DNA of 64,000 nucleotides from Pseudomonas sp. ISL-84 (GTDB lineage: Bacteria > Bacillota > Bacilli > Bacillales > Cytobacillaceae), in the NCBI GenBank assembly GCA_018613035.1, contig JAGGRA010000002.1:75928-139927 (forward strand), in the 5' to 3' direction. The notes beneath the pieces are model-generated. The model did no database searches and was not told the origin of the DNA. It worked only from the letters and a program-made list of their open reading frames with translations. This document shows, one piece after another, positions 20,629-29,210 of the stretch. Within the stretch, counting starts at the first letter, position 1. Every line of letters starts with the position of its first letter. The position numbers and the translations under genes were made by a program.

Positions 20629-21477
20629 TTATTCGGAAACCGGTACAACGGCTCCTTCATATTTTTCAAGAATGAAGTCCTGAATTTCCTTTGAACGAAG
20701 AACTTGTACTAAAGCTTTAATTCCTTCTTTTTCTTCATCTCCGCTGCGGACAGCAATCACGTTTACATATGGTGACTCTTTGTCCTCGATCGCAATTGAG
20801 TCTTTTAATGGATTCAAGCCTGCGTCAATTGCATAGTTAGAGTTGATTAGAACAGCATCGCCTTCACCATTGTTGTAAATTTGCGGAAGCAGGGAAGCTT
20901 CATATTCTGTATCAAATTCCAGCTTCTTAGGGTTGTCTTTAATATCTTCTAAGGTAGCTTCTGTTTTTTCAACATCTTCGTTTAATGTAATAAGGCCTTC
21001 TGCTTCTAGCATGGATAAGATCCGGCCATGGTCTGCTACAGAGTTGCTCATGATGATCGTTGCACCTTCAGGAAGATCTTCAAGGTTCTTATATTTTTGA
21101 GAATACACACCGATTGGCTCGATATGAATTCCGCCAGCATTTGTAAAGTCATAGCCATGCTCTGCTTTTTGTGATTCAAGGTAAGGAATGTGCTGGAAAT
21201 AGTTTGCATCAAGCTCTTCAGACTCTAAAGCCTGGTTTGGCAGCACATAATCCTGGAATGTAACAACATCTAGTTCAAAGCCTTTTTCCTCAAGAAGCGG
21301 TTTCGCTTCTTCAAGAATTTCAGCGTGCGGTACGTTGGAAGCACCTACAGTAATTTTAGTGCTTTCTTTGCTATCTCCGCCATCCCCTGCATTATTTCCT
21401 TCTTCTTCTGAAGTTCCGCAAGCTGCAAGTACAAGTGCCACTGCAAGTGCAAGAACGAGTGATAACCACTTTTTCAT
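20629..21477 (-). CDS. metQ: Methionine ABC transporter substrate-binding lipoprotein MetQ
   Basis: 282 aa. Lipoprotein signal MKKWLSLVLALAVALVLAAC with Cys at about 20, then a Ser/Asp/Glu-rich linker and the NlpA/MetQ fold (ITVGASNVPHAEILE, DVVTFQDYVLPNQALE, NYFQHIPYLE, EPIGVYSQKYK). It binds D- or L-methionine outside the cell. It is the last gene of the S-box-controlled metN-metP-metQ operon (yusC-yusB-yusA in B. subtilis), 11 bp after the permease. Confidence 0.95.
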   Translation of the reverse strand: MKKWLSLVLALAVALVLAACGTSEEEGNNAGDGGDSKESTKITVGASNVPHAEILEEAKPLLEEKGFELDVVTFQDYVLPNQALESEELDANYFQHIPYLESQKAEHGYDFTNAGGIHIEPIGVYSQKYKNLEDLPEGATIIMSNSVADHGRILSMLEAEGLITLNEDVEKTEATLEDIKDNPKKLEFDTEYEASLLPQIYNNGEGDAVLINSNYAIDAGLNPLKDSIAIEDKESPYVNVIAVRSGDEEKEGIKALVQVLRSKEIQDFILEKYEGAVVPVSE

Positions 21478-21488
21478 GTTGATCTCTC

Positions 21489-22157
21489 CTATCGTTTGTC
21501 TAATTTTGTTGTTATTAAATCACCAATAAACTGGATGATAAATACGATGATCAGAATAATAATGGTCGCCATCAAAACGACATCATTACGGCTTCTCTGG
21601 AATCCTTCCAGGTATGCAAGGTTCCCTAGTCCTCCTGCACCGATCACACCAGCCATAGCTGTGTAGCCAACAAGGGCAATGGCTGTTACTGTAATACCCG
21701 AAACTAGGGCTGGCATGGATTCAGGAAGAAGGACCTTCCAGATAATCGTGCTTGTTTTGGCACCCATGGACTTGGCCGCTTCAATGACGCCTTTATCAAT
21801 TTCTCTAAGCCCAATCTCAACCATCCGCGCGTAAAATGGCGCTGCCCCAATTATTAATGCAGGCAATGCTGCATCCTCCCCAATCATGGTTCCGATTAGG
21901 AATTTGGTAAAAGGAATTAAAAGAACAATTAAGATAATGAACGGAATAGAACGAAAAATATTTACGAAAGCTGAAATGACTTTATTGACTGCAGCATTTT
22001 CCCAGATATTCCCCTTTGAGGTCAGGAAGAGAAGCAGCCCCAAAATCGCACCTAAAATAAATGTTGCAACCACAGATATAGCAGTCATATAAAGGGTTTC
22101 CATGGTAGCTTCCCACATGGAGTCCCATTTTACATTTGGAAACCATTCGTTAAGCAT
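21489..22157 (-). CDS. metP: Methionine ABC transporter permease MetP (MetI family)
   Basis: 222 aa with five membrane helices and the BPD_transp_1 EAA loop EAAKSMGAKTSTIIWKVLLP. It begins MLNEWFPNVKWDSMWEATME, the usual MetI/MetP start. It overlaps the 3' end of metN by 8 bp. It forms the transmembrane channel for methionine uptake. Confidence 0.94.
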   Translation of the reverse strand: MLNEWFPNVKWDSMWEATMETLYMTAISVVATFILGAILGLLLFLTSKGNIWENAAVNKVISAFVNIFRSIPFIILIVLLIPFTKFLIGTMIGEDAALPALIIGAAPFYARMVEIGLREIDKGVIEAAKSMGAKTSTIIWKVLLPESMPALVSGITVTAIALVGYTAMAGVIGAGGLGNLAYLEGFQRSRNDVVLMATIIILIIVFIIQFIGDLITTKLDKR

Positions 22158-23175
22158 TGGAAATCACCTCCACGCCAACCTGCTGGGATTGGATATAATC
22201 AATTGCTTTGGCAACTTCCTCTGCATCTCCATCCAAATGGATGAACAAAGTTCCATAAGAGCCATTTTGTGTTTGAGATATCTTCCCTTGAAGAATATTA
22301 ACTGTCACCTGGAAATTCCGGATCAAATTCGTTATTAATGGCTGTTCAGCTGCTTCTCCGACAAATCCTAATTGCACTACTTTTCCGCGCGGATATACAT
22401 CCACTAAGTGATCAATTGTTTCTTTTGTCTCCTCAGGCTCTGTGACCTGCTGGACAAAGCGCTTCGTAATCATCGCTTTAGGATTTTTAAAGACATCCAG
22501 CACAGGGCCAATTTCAACAATCCTGCCGCCTTCCATGACAGCAACACGGTGGCAAATTTTACGGATTACGTGCATTTCATGTGTAATCAGTACAATTGTT
22601 AAACCTAAACGCTCATTGATATCAACAAGCAAATCGAGAATCGAGTCAGTTGTTTGCGGATCGAGTGCTGATGTGGCCTCGTCACAAAGCAGCACTTTTG
22701 GGTTATTCGCAAGGGCTCTCGCAATCCCGACCCTTTGCTTTTGTCCGCCGCTCAGCTGAGAAGGATACGCATCCTCTCTGCCATCCAGGCCGACCAGCTT
22801 GATGAGTTCGTTTACTCTTTTCAGTCTTTCCTGCCTTGGAACACCTGCAATTTCAAGCGGAAATGCAATATTATCCCTGACACTTCTCGACCATAATAGG
22901 TTAAAATGCTGGAAAATCATGCTTATTTCCTGGCGTGCTTTCCTTAATTTGCTGCCTTTTATTTTTGAAACATCATTGCCGGCCACGATTACACTTCCTT
23001 GTGTTGGAAGCTCAAGGCCGTTTAGCATGCGGATTAAAGTACTTTTACCTGCGCCGCTATATCCGATCACACCGAAGATTTCTCCTTCTTTTATCTCCAG
23101 GTTTACGTCATCTACGGCTTTCACCTGGCCCTTTTTAGAGGAATAAATCTTCTTTACATCTTTTATGGAAATCAA
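22150..23175 (-). CDS. metN: Methionine ABC transporter ATP-binding protein MetN
   Basis: 341 aa, TTG start at 23175 with GAGGTGAAACAACACG upstream. Walker A GYSGAGKSTLI (about 38), signature [15 protein letters not shown], Walker B VLLCDEATSALD and ITHEMHVIRKI. The C-terminal NIL/ACT-like domain (about 262-341, VVQLGFVGEAAEQPLITNL) is where methionine allosterically inhibits MetN relatives. It is the first gene of metNPQ, preceded by an S-box leader. Confidence 0.95.
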   Translation of the reverse strand: MISIKDVKKIYSSKKGQVKAVDDVNLEIKEGEIFGVIGYSGAGKSTLIRMLNGLELPTQGSVIVAGNDVSKIKGSKLRKARQEISMIFQHFNLLWSRSVRDNIAFPLEIAGVPRQERLKRVNELIKLVGLDGREDAYPSQLSGGQKQRVGIARALANNPKVLLCDEATSALDPQTTDSILDLLVDINERLGLTIVLITHEMHVIRKICHRVAVMEGGRIVEIGPVLDVFKNPKAMITKRFVQQVTEPEETKETIDHLVDVYPRGKVVQLGFVGEAAEQPLITNLIRNFQVTVNILQGKISQTQNGSYGTLFIHLDGDAEEVAKAIDYIQSQQVGVEVISNA

Positions 23176-23292
23176 CGTGTTGTTTCACCTCTTTAATCGA
23201 AAATACAGATTTTAATTAAAAGACCGCTTTTTTTCTAGTTTTCGACTGCTCAGCCGCTTTCATTCATGAGCAGAATAACGAGCTGATGCCCG

Positions 23293-23333
23293 AAAAATAA
23301 AAATGCCTTTCTGCGCATGAGCAGAAAGGCATT
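23293..23333 (-). terminator. S-box terminator in the metN leader
   Basis: Perfect 12-bp stem ATGCCTTTCTGC/GCAGAAAGGCAT followed by TTTTTATTTTTC. The AGAAAGG at the 3' side of the aptamer P1 can pair with CCTTTCT of this stem, giving the alternative antiterminator. Confidence 0.85.
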
Positions 23334-23341
23334 AAAAATTT

Positions 23342-23455
23342 AAGTCCTTTCTCTCATCTGTCAAAGCGATTGCTTTGAGTGAATTGGCACCATTTCAAAT
23401 TAATGACGGTTGCCGGGCTTCATAGGGCACTTCCCTCCACCTCTCTTGATAAGAG
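23342..23455 (-). ncRNA. SAM-I (S-box) riboswitch of metNPQ
   Basis: On the minus strand: CTCTTATCAAGAGAGGTGGA, GGGAAGTGCCCTATGAAGCC, CGGCAACC, then GGTGCCAATTC and the closing P1 strand GATGAGAG. These are the canonical S-box core elements. It should terminate metNPQ transcription when S-adenosylmethionine is abundant. Confidence 0.95.
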
Positions 23456-23518
23456 CGTAACGTTCTATATTCAATTAACACTTTAAATGATTTAAGCAGC
23501 TTTTTAATTACGTTTGCT

Positions 23519-23548
23519 ATCGTATCATAGCTTTTAAAAAGGTGTCAA
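23519..23548 (-). promoter_or_regulatory. SigA promoter of metNPQ
   Basis: Minus strand TTGACA, 18 bp, TACGAT, about 65 bp before the S-box. Confidence 0.75.
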
Positions 23549-23570
23549 CGATGAACTTTTAAACTTTTTT

Positions 23571-23603
23571 AAAAAATGGACGGTAAATTTTTCTTGCCGT
23601 CAT
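23571..23603 (-). terminator. metY terminator
   Basis: GACGG...CCGTC hairpin with an AT-rich loop, then ATTTTTTAAAAAAG on the minus strand; it begins at the metY stop. Confidence 0.55.
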
Positions 23604-24919
23604 TAAGCTTTTGCAGCCAAAGAATTTATACCTGTCGCAGCTTCAATTGCCTGCTCGAGATCTTCAATCAGATCATCCGCATTCTCGATCCCGATAGAAA
23701 TCCGAATTAAATCTTGAGGTACCCCCGCTGCCTTTAAACCTTCTTTATCGAGCTGCTGGTGGGTCGTGCTGGCCGGGTGGATGATTAGGCTCTTTGCATC
23801 CCCGACATTGGCCACATGGGCCCAAAGCTGAAGGCTATTAATCAGCTTTGCACCAGCTTCCCGGCCGCCTGCAATTCCGAAAACAGCGACAGCGCCTGCT
23901 CCTTTAGGCAAATATTTATCTGCCAGAGCTTTATCCGGATGGCTTTCATGGCCTGGGTAAAGCACCCAGTTAACCGCAGGGTGGGCTTCCAGATATTCAA
24001 CCACTTTCTTCGTATTGGCAATATGCTCCTTCATTCTCACATGCAAGGTCTCAAGTCCCAATGTGAACTGGAATGCACTTTGCGCACTCATTGCCGGCCC
24101 CAAATCTCTTAAAAGCTGAACTCGTGCTTTAATAATATAAGCAGCCTCGCCAATCGCTTCACTATAAACAATATCATGGTAGCTTGGATCAGGTTCTGTG
24201 AAGCCAGGAAACTTCGGTGAATTCCAATCAAACTTTCCGCCATCCACGATAATGCCGCCCATTGTTGTTCCATTTCCAAGCAGCCATTTAGTCGCTGAGT
24301 GAATAACGATATCAGCGCCATGCTCAATCGGCCTGCATAAATAAGGTGTTGCAAAGGTATTATCAATGATTAGAGGAACTCCGTTTTCATGAGCGATTGC
24401 AGCCACCTTTTCAAGATCAAGAACCTTCAAACTCGGGTTTCCAATCGTTTCAGCAAAGACTGCCTTGGTTTTATCTGTTATGGCGTTTCTAAAGTTTTCC
24501 GGATCTTTTGGATCCACAAACTTAACATCAATCCCGTACTTAGGAAGGGTGACTGCAAACAAATTATAAGTACCGCCATATAGATTGGAGGCCGCAACAA
24601 TCTCATCCCCCGCCTGAGCAAGATTTAGGATTGCCAGAGTAATAGCAGATTGACCGCTTGCAAGCGCCAAAGCACCCACTCCGCCTTCAAGCAAAGCCAC
24701 TCTTTCCTCAAATACACTTACAGTCGGATTATGTATCCGGCTATAAATGTATCCAGGTTCCTTTAAGGCAAAAAGATCTGCGGCATGGTCTGTATTTTTG
24801 AATTGGTAAGCATTGTTCTGGTAAATCGGCACTGCTCTTGCCCCCGTAACCGGATCAGGATTCAGTCCCCCATGTACTCCTAGTGTTTCAAAACGGTAGC
24901 TTTTTTGTTTGTCAGTCAT
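23603..24919 (-). CDS. metY: O-acetylhomoserine sulfhydrylase (MetY)
   Basis: 438 aa, the length of the O-acetylhomoserine/O-acetylserine sulfhydrylase branch of the Cys/Met PLP family rather than the roughly 380 aa of gamma-synthases. It starts with [20 protein letters not shown]. The PLP lysine is in [12 protein letters not shown] (about 210); [15 protein letters not shown] and [21 protein letters not shown] are also typical. It makes homocysteine from O-acetylhomoserine and sulfide. It is transcribed from a promoter at 25378-25407 through an S-box, and a MITE now sits between the S-box terminator and the gene. GGAGAGAGAAAC precedes the ATG. Confidence 0.93.
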   Translation of the reverse strand: MTDKQKSYRFETLGVHGGLNPDPVTGARAVPIYQNNAYQFKNTDHAADLFALKEPGYIYSRIHNPTVSVFEERVALLEGGVGALALASGQSAITLAILNLAQAGDEIVAASNLYGGTYNLFAVTLPKYGIDVKFVDPKDPENFRNAITDKTKAVFAETIGNPSLKVLDLEKVAAIAHENGVPLIIDNTFATPYLCRPIEHGADIVIHSATKWLLGNGTTMGGIIVDGGKFDWNSPKFPGFTEPDPSYHDIVYSEAIGEAAYIIKARVQLLRDLGPAMSAQSAFQFTLGLETLHVRMKEHIANTKKVVEYLEAHPAVNWVLYPGHESHPDKALADKYLPKGAGAVAVFGIAGGREAGAKLINSLQLWAHVANVGDAKSLIIHPASTTHQQLDKEGLKAAGVPQDLIRISIGIENADDLIEDLEQAIEAATGINSLAAKA

Positions 24920-24954
24920 GTTTCTCTCTCCTTTATTTGTTATTGTTTAATAAA

Positions 24955-25207
24955 AACTCTTTTCTCATAAATTGTTGTTTTTGTTTATGAATTCTGCCCG
25001 TTGATTTCAGCATGGGGCACTCAGCGAACCCGCGGGGAGGTTTGCGAGCCTCCTCGGCTTCGCCTGCGGGGTCTGGCACTTCCCTCTCTTCCCGCTGGAC
25101 ATTGAATAAACTTCCTTGAATAGACCCTCGTCGTAAGAAAATCGGATGCATTTTCGAGGATCAAGTGCCCTCCGCTACAATCAAAAGGGTGCCAAAATCA
25201 CGAATAG
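24955..25207 (-). mobile_element. MITE family B, copy 2 (reverse), in the metY leader
   Basis: Left end ACTCTTTTCTCATAAATTGTTG and the landmarks CCCGTTGATTTCAGC, GAGCCTCCTCGGCTTCGCC and CCTCCGCTACAATCAA. The right end is shortened relative to other copies and runs straight into the S-box terminator. The left end is 35 bp before the metY ATG. No clear target duplication. Confidence 0.75.
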
Positions 25208-25236
25208 CCAAAAAACCCTCTTCATAAGAAGAGGGC
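25208..25236 (-). terminator. S-box terminator in the metY leader
   Basis: CCCTCTTCTTATGAAGAGGG followed by TTTTTT on the minus strand. ATAAGAAGAG at the 3' end of the aptamer is complementary to CTCTTCTTAT of the stem, giving the antiterminator. Confidence 0.85.
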
Positions 25237-25245
25237 TCTACCATC

Positions 25246-25350
25246 TCTTCTTATCTTCCAGAGCCAAATTGCTCTGCTGGATTTAGCACCGTGTAAACTA
25301 CCGGTTGCCGGGCTTCGTTGGGCCAGTCCCTCCGCCACTCTTGATAAGAA
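25246..25350 (-). ncRNA. SAM-I (S-box) riboswitch of metY
   Basis: Minus strand TTCTTATCAAGAGTGGCGGA, GGGACTGGCCCAACGAAGCC, CGGCAACC, GGTGCTAAATCC and closing GATAAGA: the complete S-box core. Confidence 0.95.
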
Positions 25351-25377
25351 TATTCAGTTAATTTTTAAGTTAAAGTG

Positions 25378-25407
25378 ATACTATCATACTTTTTCGAAAG
25401 TGGTCAA
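25378..25407 (-). promoter_or_regulatory. SigA promoter of metY
   Basis: Minus strand TTGACC, 18 bp, TAGTAT. The -35 overlaps the last codon and stop of the YusD-like gene. Confidence 0.7.
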
Positions 25408-25748
25408 GTGTTTTCATATGAAATCTTGATCTTGCCTAAACAGAAAAAGGACTCAAGCAAAAGAGTTTTTCGGAAGGTGGTGTCTATTGCGATATCTTTC
25501 CGGGTTAGGGCATCTCTAAGCTTGACCCTGCCGGAAATAATTGAATGAATAGCTTCTTCAGAGCCTGTTATCTTAACATCAAATTTCTTTGTTCGCCTGG
25601 CTTTCTTGATTTCCCCTTTTGTAATCTGCAGAGGTATGCTAATATTTCCCGCTTGGATAAGGATAGAAAAAGACGATTTTCTTAATAAATATCCTACATG
25701 GCCTTTTGCTTGATTCTCCCTGACAAATAGATCTGCTAAATCTTCCAT
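25404..25748 (-). CDS. YusD-like small protein (SCP2-like fold suspected)
   Basis: 114 aa, starting MEDLADLFVRENQAKGHVGY with GGGGGGAGGCT before the ATG. The pattern of short beta strands (SFSILIQAGNISIPLQITKGE, then FDVKITGSEEAIHSIISGRVKLRDAL) resembles SCP2 sterol-carrier domains, in particular the KITGSEEAI...ISGRVKL segment. Position next to metNPQ corresponds to yusD in B. subtilis, so orthology is likely but rests on synteny and length. The substrate is unknown. No membrane segment. Confidence 0.65.
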   Translation of the reverse strand: MEDLADLFVRENQAKGHVGYLLRKSSFSILIQAGNISIPLQITKGEIKKARRTKKFDVKITGSEEAIHSIISGRVKLRDALTRKDIAIDTTFRKTLLLESFFCLGKIKISYENT

Positions 25749-25836
25749 AGCCTCCCCCCTCGTACTGGGTTTCTTCCTTGTTATATTCAGTAATTGCGTT
25801 TTACAGTCCTTTTATTTTTGTTCGACAAATACAGCA

Positions 25837-25872
25837 TAAAAAAAAGACAATGCCCGTTTTTAAAAGGCATTA
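25837..25872 (-). terminator. Terminator of the MFS gene
   Basis: AATGCC/GGCATT stem followed by GTCTTTTTTTTATG on the minus strand. Confidence 0.6.
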
Positions 25873-25900
25873 TCAATCATTTCCCGAGAAATATGTCAGA

Positions 25901-27172
25901 TTATACTGCTTTTACTGCAGGATTGGCAGCTTTTGTCTTTTTGTAGCTTCTAAACACGAAGAAAAAGTAAAGAGATCCGACAAGGTACAATGAAGCAGTT
26001 ATCGAGAAGACGAGTGCGTAGCCCCAGTAAGCCCCGTATTTAATGACGATTCCGGTTGATACGGGACCCATCACCGCCCAGCCAAGATTAAATACCATTT
26101 GATTAACAGAATTTGCGAGCCCCTTCATTGAATCATCTACCTTGGACATCATGAGCGACATTTGGATTGGATTTCCTGCATTCATCAGGGCCTGGCGGAA
26201 TAGAAAACCGATGGCAGCCAGCCATAGATGTTCCGTATAAGCGGTTAAAAGCAGAAATGGAAGCGACATTAGCTGCAGAATCACGACAGCTTTGACTTCC
26301 CCAACCTTCCTTACGACGATAGGACCGATAATCATTGCAAAAGCAGTGGCTGCCTGCCCAAGGGAAATAATAAATCCAATAGCAGAATTTGATGCGGCAA
26401 AACGGTCAGCGAAATACAAATTCAGATAAGGAATAACTAATCCAGCCCCAAACCCAATCAGCAGCTGAGCAAAAGCAAACATGGCAATAATTTTAATACC
26501 GTCATTTTTAAACGAAAGGTCTTTAAAAGAGAATCTCTTTAAGGGTTTGTCCTCCCTCTTACCTTTCTGCTTTTCATTGAAACGCAGGATTGGTATCAGT
26601 CCAGCCATAAAAAACAGGCTGCCAATTAAAAGCGTGATCCGAAGACTGTTCAGGTGGGTAGTAAATAGAGAAAATATGTCCGTTAAGATCCCGCCGCTCA
26701 GATTGCCTATTACATTGGCTCCGGTCATGATCGCAAAATGAATGCTAAACAGGTGAACCCTCTGATCAGCCTTCGAATTTTCGGCTAGCCATGGAATGCT
26801 GGATACCTGTAAAAAGGCAGTCGTCAGCCCTGAAAAAAAGGCAAACAAAATTAGCAGTGACTGCAATTCAATCACACTTCTGAACAGCATAACAGCACCC
26901 GTGGCTGCAGCTCCAAAAAGCATCGCTTTCTTTCTGCCAATCCTGTCGCTCGCAATCCCTGCCGGAACAAGAATCATCGCCGTTGCGAGTGCAGTCATGG
27001 ATATAACCTGGCCATTAATATTTTCAGAGTAACCAAGTTCCCTTATGTAGAAATTATAAATGACCATGAAGATTCCAAAGCCTATTTGCGTAAGTATATT
27101 AGCCATAAAGGCCAATTTTATATTGCGATTGTAGCCTTTAATCTGGCCAGCCCATTCCCTGTAAAATGCCAT
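25901..27172 (-). CDS. Major facilitator superfamily transporter
   Basis: 423 aa with 12 predicted membrane helices. The cytoplasmic loop 2-3 motif of MFS proteins is seen as GIASDRIGRKKAML (about 76), with a long central loop rich in Lys/Arg (RFNEKQKGKREDKPLKRF, about 205). It starts MAFYREWAGQIKGYNRNIKL. The closest impression is a drug- or metabolite-efflux type MFS protein, but the substrate cannot be named. It is a single gene between metY/yusD and yusE, with its own terminator, and is not part of the B. subtilis order here. Confidence 0.8.
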   Translation of the reverse strand: MAFYREWAGQIKGYNRNIKLAFMANILTQIGFGIFMVIYNFYIRELGYSENINGQVISMTALATAMILVPAGIASDRIGRKKAMLFGAAATGAVMLFRSVIELQSLLILFAFFSGLTTAFLQVSSIPWLAENSKADQRVHLFSIHFAIMTGANVIGNLSGGILTDIFSLFTTHLNSLRITLLIGSLFFMAGLIPILRFNEKQKGKREDKPLKRFSFKDLSFKNDGIKIIAMFAFAQLLIGFGAGLVIPYLNLYFADRFAASNSAIGFIISLGQAATAFAMIIGPIVVRKVGEVKAVVILQLMSLPFLLLTAYTEHLWLAAIGFLFRQALMNAGNPIQMSLMMSKVDDSMKGLANSVNQMVFNLGWAVMGPVSTGIVIKYGAYWGYALVFSITASLYLVGSLYFFFVFRSYKKTKAANPAVKAV

Positions 27173-27308
27173 CTCGATCCCATCCCTGCGCTGTATGTAT
27201 AATCACATTTGATTTTATTTCGATTTCCTAAGTATCATACTCCTTTCCGCAAACGTTTGTAAATATATTTTGAATATTTTAAAAGGTGGGATTTCAGTTT
27301 CTTAATAG

Positions 27309-27343
27309 AAAAAACCAGGTGGAATCAACACCTGGTTTTTCAA
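27309..27343. terminator. Bidirectional terminator after yusE
   Basis: AAAAACCAGGTG/CACCTGGTTTTT with a short loop; T-rich on both strands. It follows the yusE stop by about 40 bp. Confidence 0.8.
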
Positions 27344-27383
27344 AGCATTCGGCCGGTACCGCAGTCATGCTAATGGGACTTAT

Positions 27384-27689
27384 TTATCTATTCCTGATTT
27401 TCTCCAATAAGTGTGGGACAGACCGGAAAGCATAAAGCTTTTCATGAACTTTTCCTTCTTTGAAGATGATGAGGCAAGGGACGCTTTCGACTCCCCACTT
27501 TTCAGCGATTTCCGGCATATAGTTTAAATCCGCTTTCCCCATTTTTTTGTCTGGCAGCAATTCAGCTGCAACGGCCAGCATCTTGCCTGCCATTTGGCAG
27601 GTTCCACACATAGGCGTGTACAAATATAAGAGAGCGCTTTTTTGCCCATTTACCGCTTCATCAATCTCATGGTGCGACCATTCCAGCAT
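27384..27689 (-). CDS. yusE: Thioredoxin-family protein YusE
   Basis: 101 aa. The redox motif is CGTC in LYTPMCGTCQMAGKML (about 27-30), followed by the thioredoxin cis-Pro loop GVESVPCLIIFKEGKV. No signal peptide, so cytoplasmic. Its location after the Toprim gene yusF matches the yusE-yusF pair of B. subtilis. GGTAAGGATGATAAA precedes the ATG, and the start is 11 bp after the yusF stop, so the two form an operon. Confidence 0.9.
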   Translation of the reverse strand: MLEWSHHEIDEAVNGQKSALLYLYTPMCGTCQMAGKMLAVAAELLPDKKMGKADLNYMPEIAEKWGVESVPCLIIFKEGKVHEKLYAFRSVPHLLEKIRNR

Positions 27690-27699
27690 TTTATCATCC

Positions 27700-28053
27700 T
27701 TACCTGTCTAAGTACTGTGTATAAACGTCAATATTAGCTCCCAGCAAAACCGTAGCCAAATGATGTTCAGGAGCTGTGGCTACCTCTCTGTACATCCTGT
27801 CGATGTATAGATGCTCTGCCTCGGGAAACTCTCTTTTAAATTGTTTCCTCAGCTTTTCCCCGGCTGAATCAGCATCCACCAATATATATACATCCTTATC
27901 AAACAGTGTGTCAATTAATTCGTCCAGTTTCGTTATGCTGATTGTTCCGTTAGTGCAAATAATCTCTACCGGCTCTCTTATGATACTTTTCACCTTTGTT
28001 TTATCTGACTTTCCCTCAACAATAATAACTTTCTCCGGAATTGCCTCATTCAT
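27700..28053 (-). CDS. yusF: Toprim domain protein YusF
   Basis: 117 aa from the ATG at 28053, chosen because AGGTGATGACG sits just upstream; codons back to 28062 are possible. The Toprim fold is shown by VIIVEGKSDKTKVKSI (catalytic Glu) and VYILVDADSAGEKLRKQF (the DxD pair). Toprim domains are metal-dependent nicking or primase-like modules; small stand-alone forms such as YusF and RNase M5 act on nucleic acids, but the target of YusF is unknown. Upstream gene of the yusF-yusE pair. Confidence 0.9.
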   Translation of the reverse strand: MNEAIPEKVIIVEGKSDKTKVKSIIREPVEIICTNGTISITKLDELIDTLFDKDVYILVDADSAGEKLRKQFKREFPEAEHLYIDRMYREVATAPEHHLATVLLGANIDVYTQYLDR

Positions 28054-28217
28054 CGTCATCACCTGAAAGGAGTTATTTTGAAGCAGAATTGCTTTGCAGT
28101 TAAAAACCGTTAAAGAAAGTGTTTATCCAATATATTCATTATTCTTGATTATGGTGTGAATCTCCTGCCTTTTTGAGCGGAAGGGTTTTGCAGATTTATT
28201 AATTTAGATTTGTAAAA

Positions 28218-28503
28218 GGCTCTTTTCTCATAGATTGTTGTGTTTGTTTATGAATTCTGCCCGTTGATTTCCGCTACGGGCACTTGCTTTCCGCGGGGAG
28301 GGTTGCAAGCCTCCTCGGCTTCGCCTGTGGGGTCTCGCACTTCCCTCTCCTCCCGCAGGACACTGAATCAGCTTCCTCGAATAATCACCGCACGAAGAAA
28401 ATGCGAATGCATTTTTGAGGATCAAGTGCCCTCCGCTACAATCAACTCAGTTGGGTAAAATTAATTTTGCCTTCAAAAAGCAACTTACTTAACGAAAACA
28501 GCC
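28218..28503 (-). mobile_element. MITE family B, copy 3 (reverse)
   Basis: Terminal inverted repeats GGCTCTTTTCTCATAGATTGTTG and, inverted at the other end, GCAACTTACTTAACGAAAACAGCC. Flanked by TTGTAAAA (28210-28217) and TTGTAAAT (28504-28511), an 8-bp target duplication with one mismatch. Confidence 0.88.
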
Positions 28504-28560
28504 TTGTAAATAAACCCTTTTTCTTGGCTTTATCTTGCAAATCTTTGTCATTTTTAAATT

Positions 28561-28745
28561 TATCTAACTTGTTTTATACTTTTCGAGCAGGATACTTGGT
28601 TTTTCTAGCATGTTTTTGAATTTATCTAACATCTATTTTGGTTTATGAATCAATTTCCGGAATTTATGCGTTACTTTCAACATTTATGAATCAATTTCCG
28701 GGTTTTATGCGTCACTTTTTCGAATATATGCGCCACTCCTTAATA
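28561..28745. repeat. Degenerate short tandem phrases upstream of a MITE
   Basis: TTTATGAATCAATTTCCGG followed by TTTATGCGT.AC occurs twice with a 41-bp period (28642 and 28683); a third partial unit reads ATATATGCGCCAC. TTTATCTAAC occurs twice nearby. No ORF. Nothing else recognised between 28512 and 28847. Confidence 0.6.
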
Positions 28746-28847
28746 TGACGCTCTTTAGGTGAACCAGCTATCCACACCAATATATGCTCTTCTTCTATGC
28801 TTTAGCCTATTAAATAAACAGCGGAAATTCTCCCGCTGTTTACAATG

Positions 28848-29087
28848 TTAGCACCAGCCGCCTTCGTCACAGTCAGTATAGCGGGCTTGCGCCTCATCTG
28901 TAACGGAAACGTTCTGATAAATTTTTTGCTGGTCAGTTTCAAAATGATGTTCCAGATTAAAGGAAGAGCCTTCAGGCAGGCTGATTTGTCCTATTTTTTC
29001 ATTTTCAAGGTAAAGCTCTATATGATCATTTTTCAGCTTGCCGACAACCCGGTCAGTTATATCGATTTTCTGCTGCTTCAATGTCAT
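28848..29087 (-). CDS. yusG: YusG family protein (DUF2553)
   Basis: 79 aa from the ATG at 29087 (AAAGGATTGGTTACC upstream). Begins MTLKQQKIDITDRVVGKLKN and continues HIELYLENEKIGQISLPEG. It ends with a short Cys-containing tail (TDCDEGGWC). YusG-type proteins are small, soluble and uncharacterised. Its place between yusF and gcvH agrees with B. subtilis. Confidence 0.85.
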   Translation of the reverse strand: MTLKQQKIDITDRVVGKLKNDHIELYLENEKIGQISLPEGSSFNLEHHFETDQQKIYQNVSVTDEAQARYTDCDEGGWC

Positions 29088-29172
29088 GGTAACCAATCCT
29101 TTCATACCTTTGGGTACTCATAGTTTTGCCCTATCTACATAAAAGAAAAATAGCAATTAAAGGCAATGCAGC

Positions 29173-29204
29173 AAAAAAACCGGCTCGTATTGAGCCGGCT
29201 TTTC
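29173..29204 (-). terminator. gcvH terminator
   Basis: AGCCGGCTC/GAGCCGGTT stem followed by TTTTTTTGC on the minus strand. Confidence 0.85.
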
Positions 29205-29210
29205 AGTCAA

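Noticed and set aside
24955..25151. Short ORFs within MITE copies (for example 24933-25151 and 28228-28425)
   Set aside because: The frames are not shared between copies and have no start signals; the elements are non-coding.
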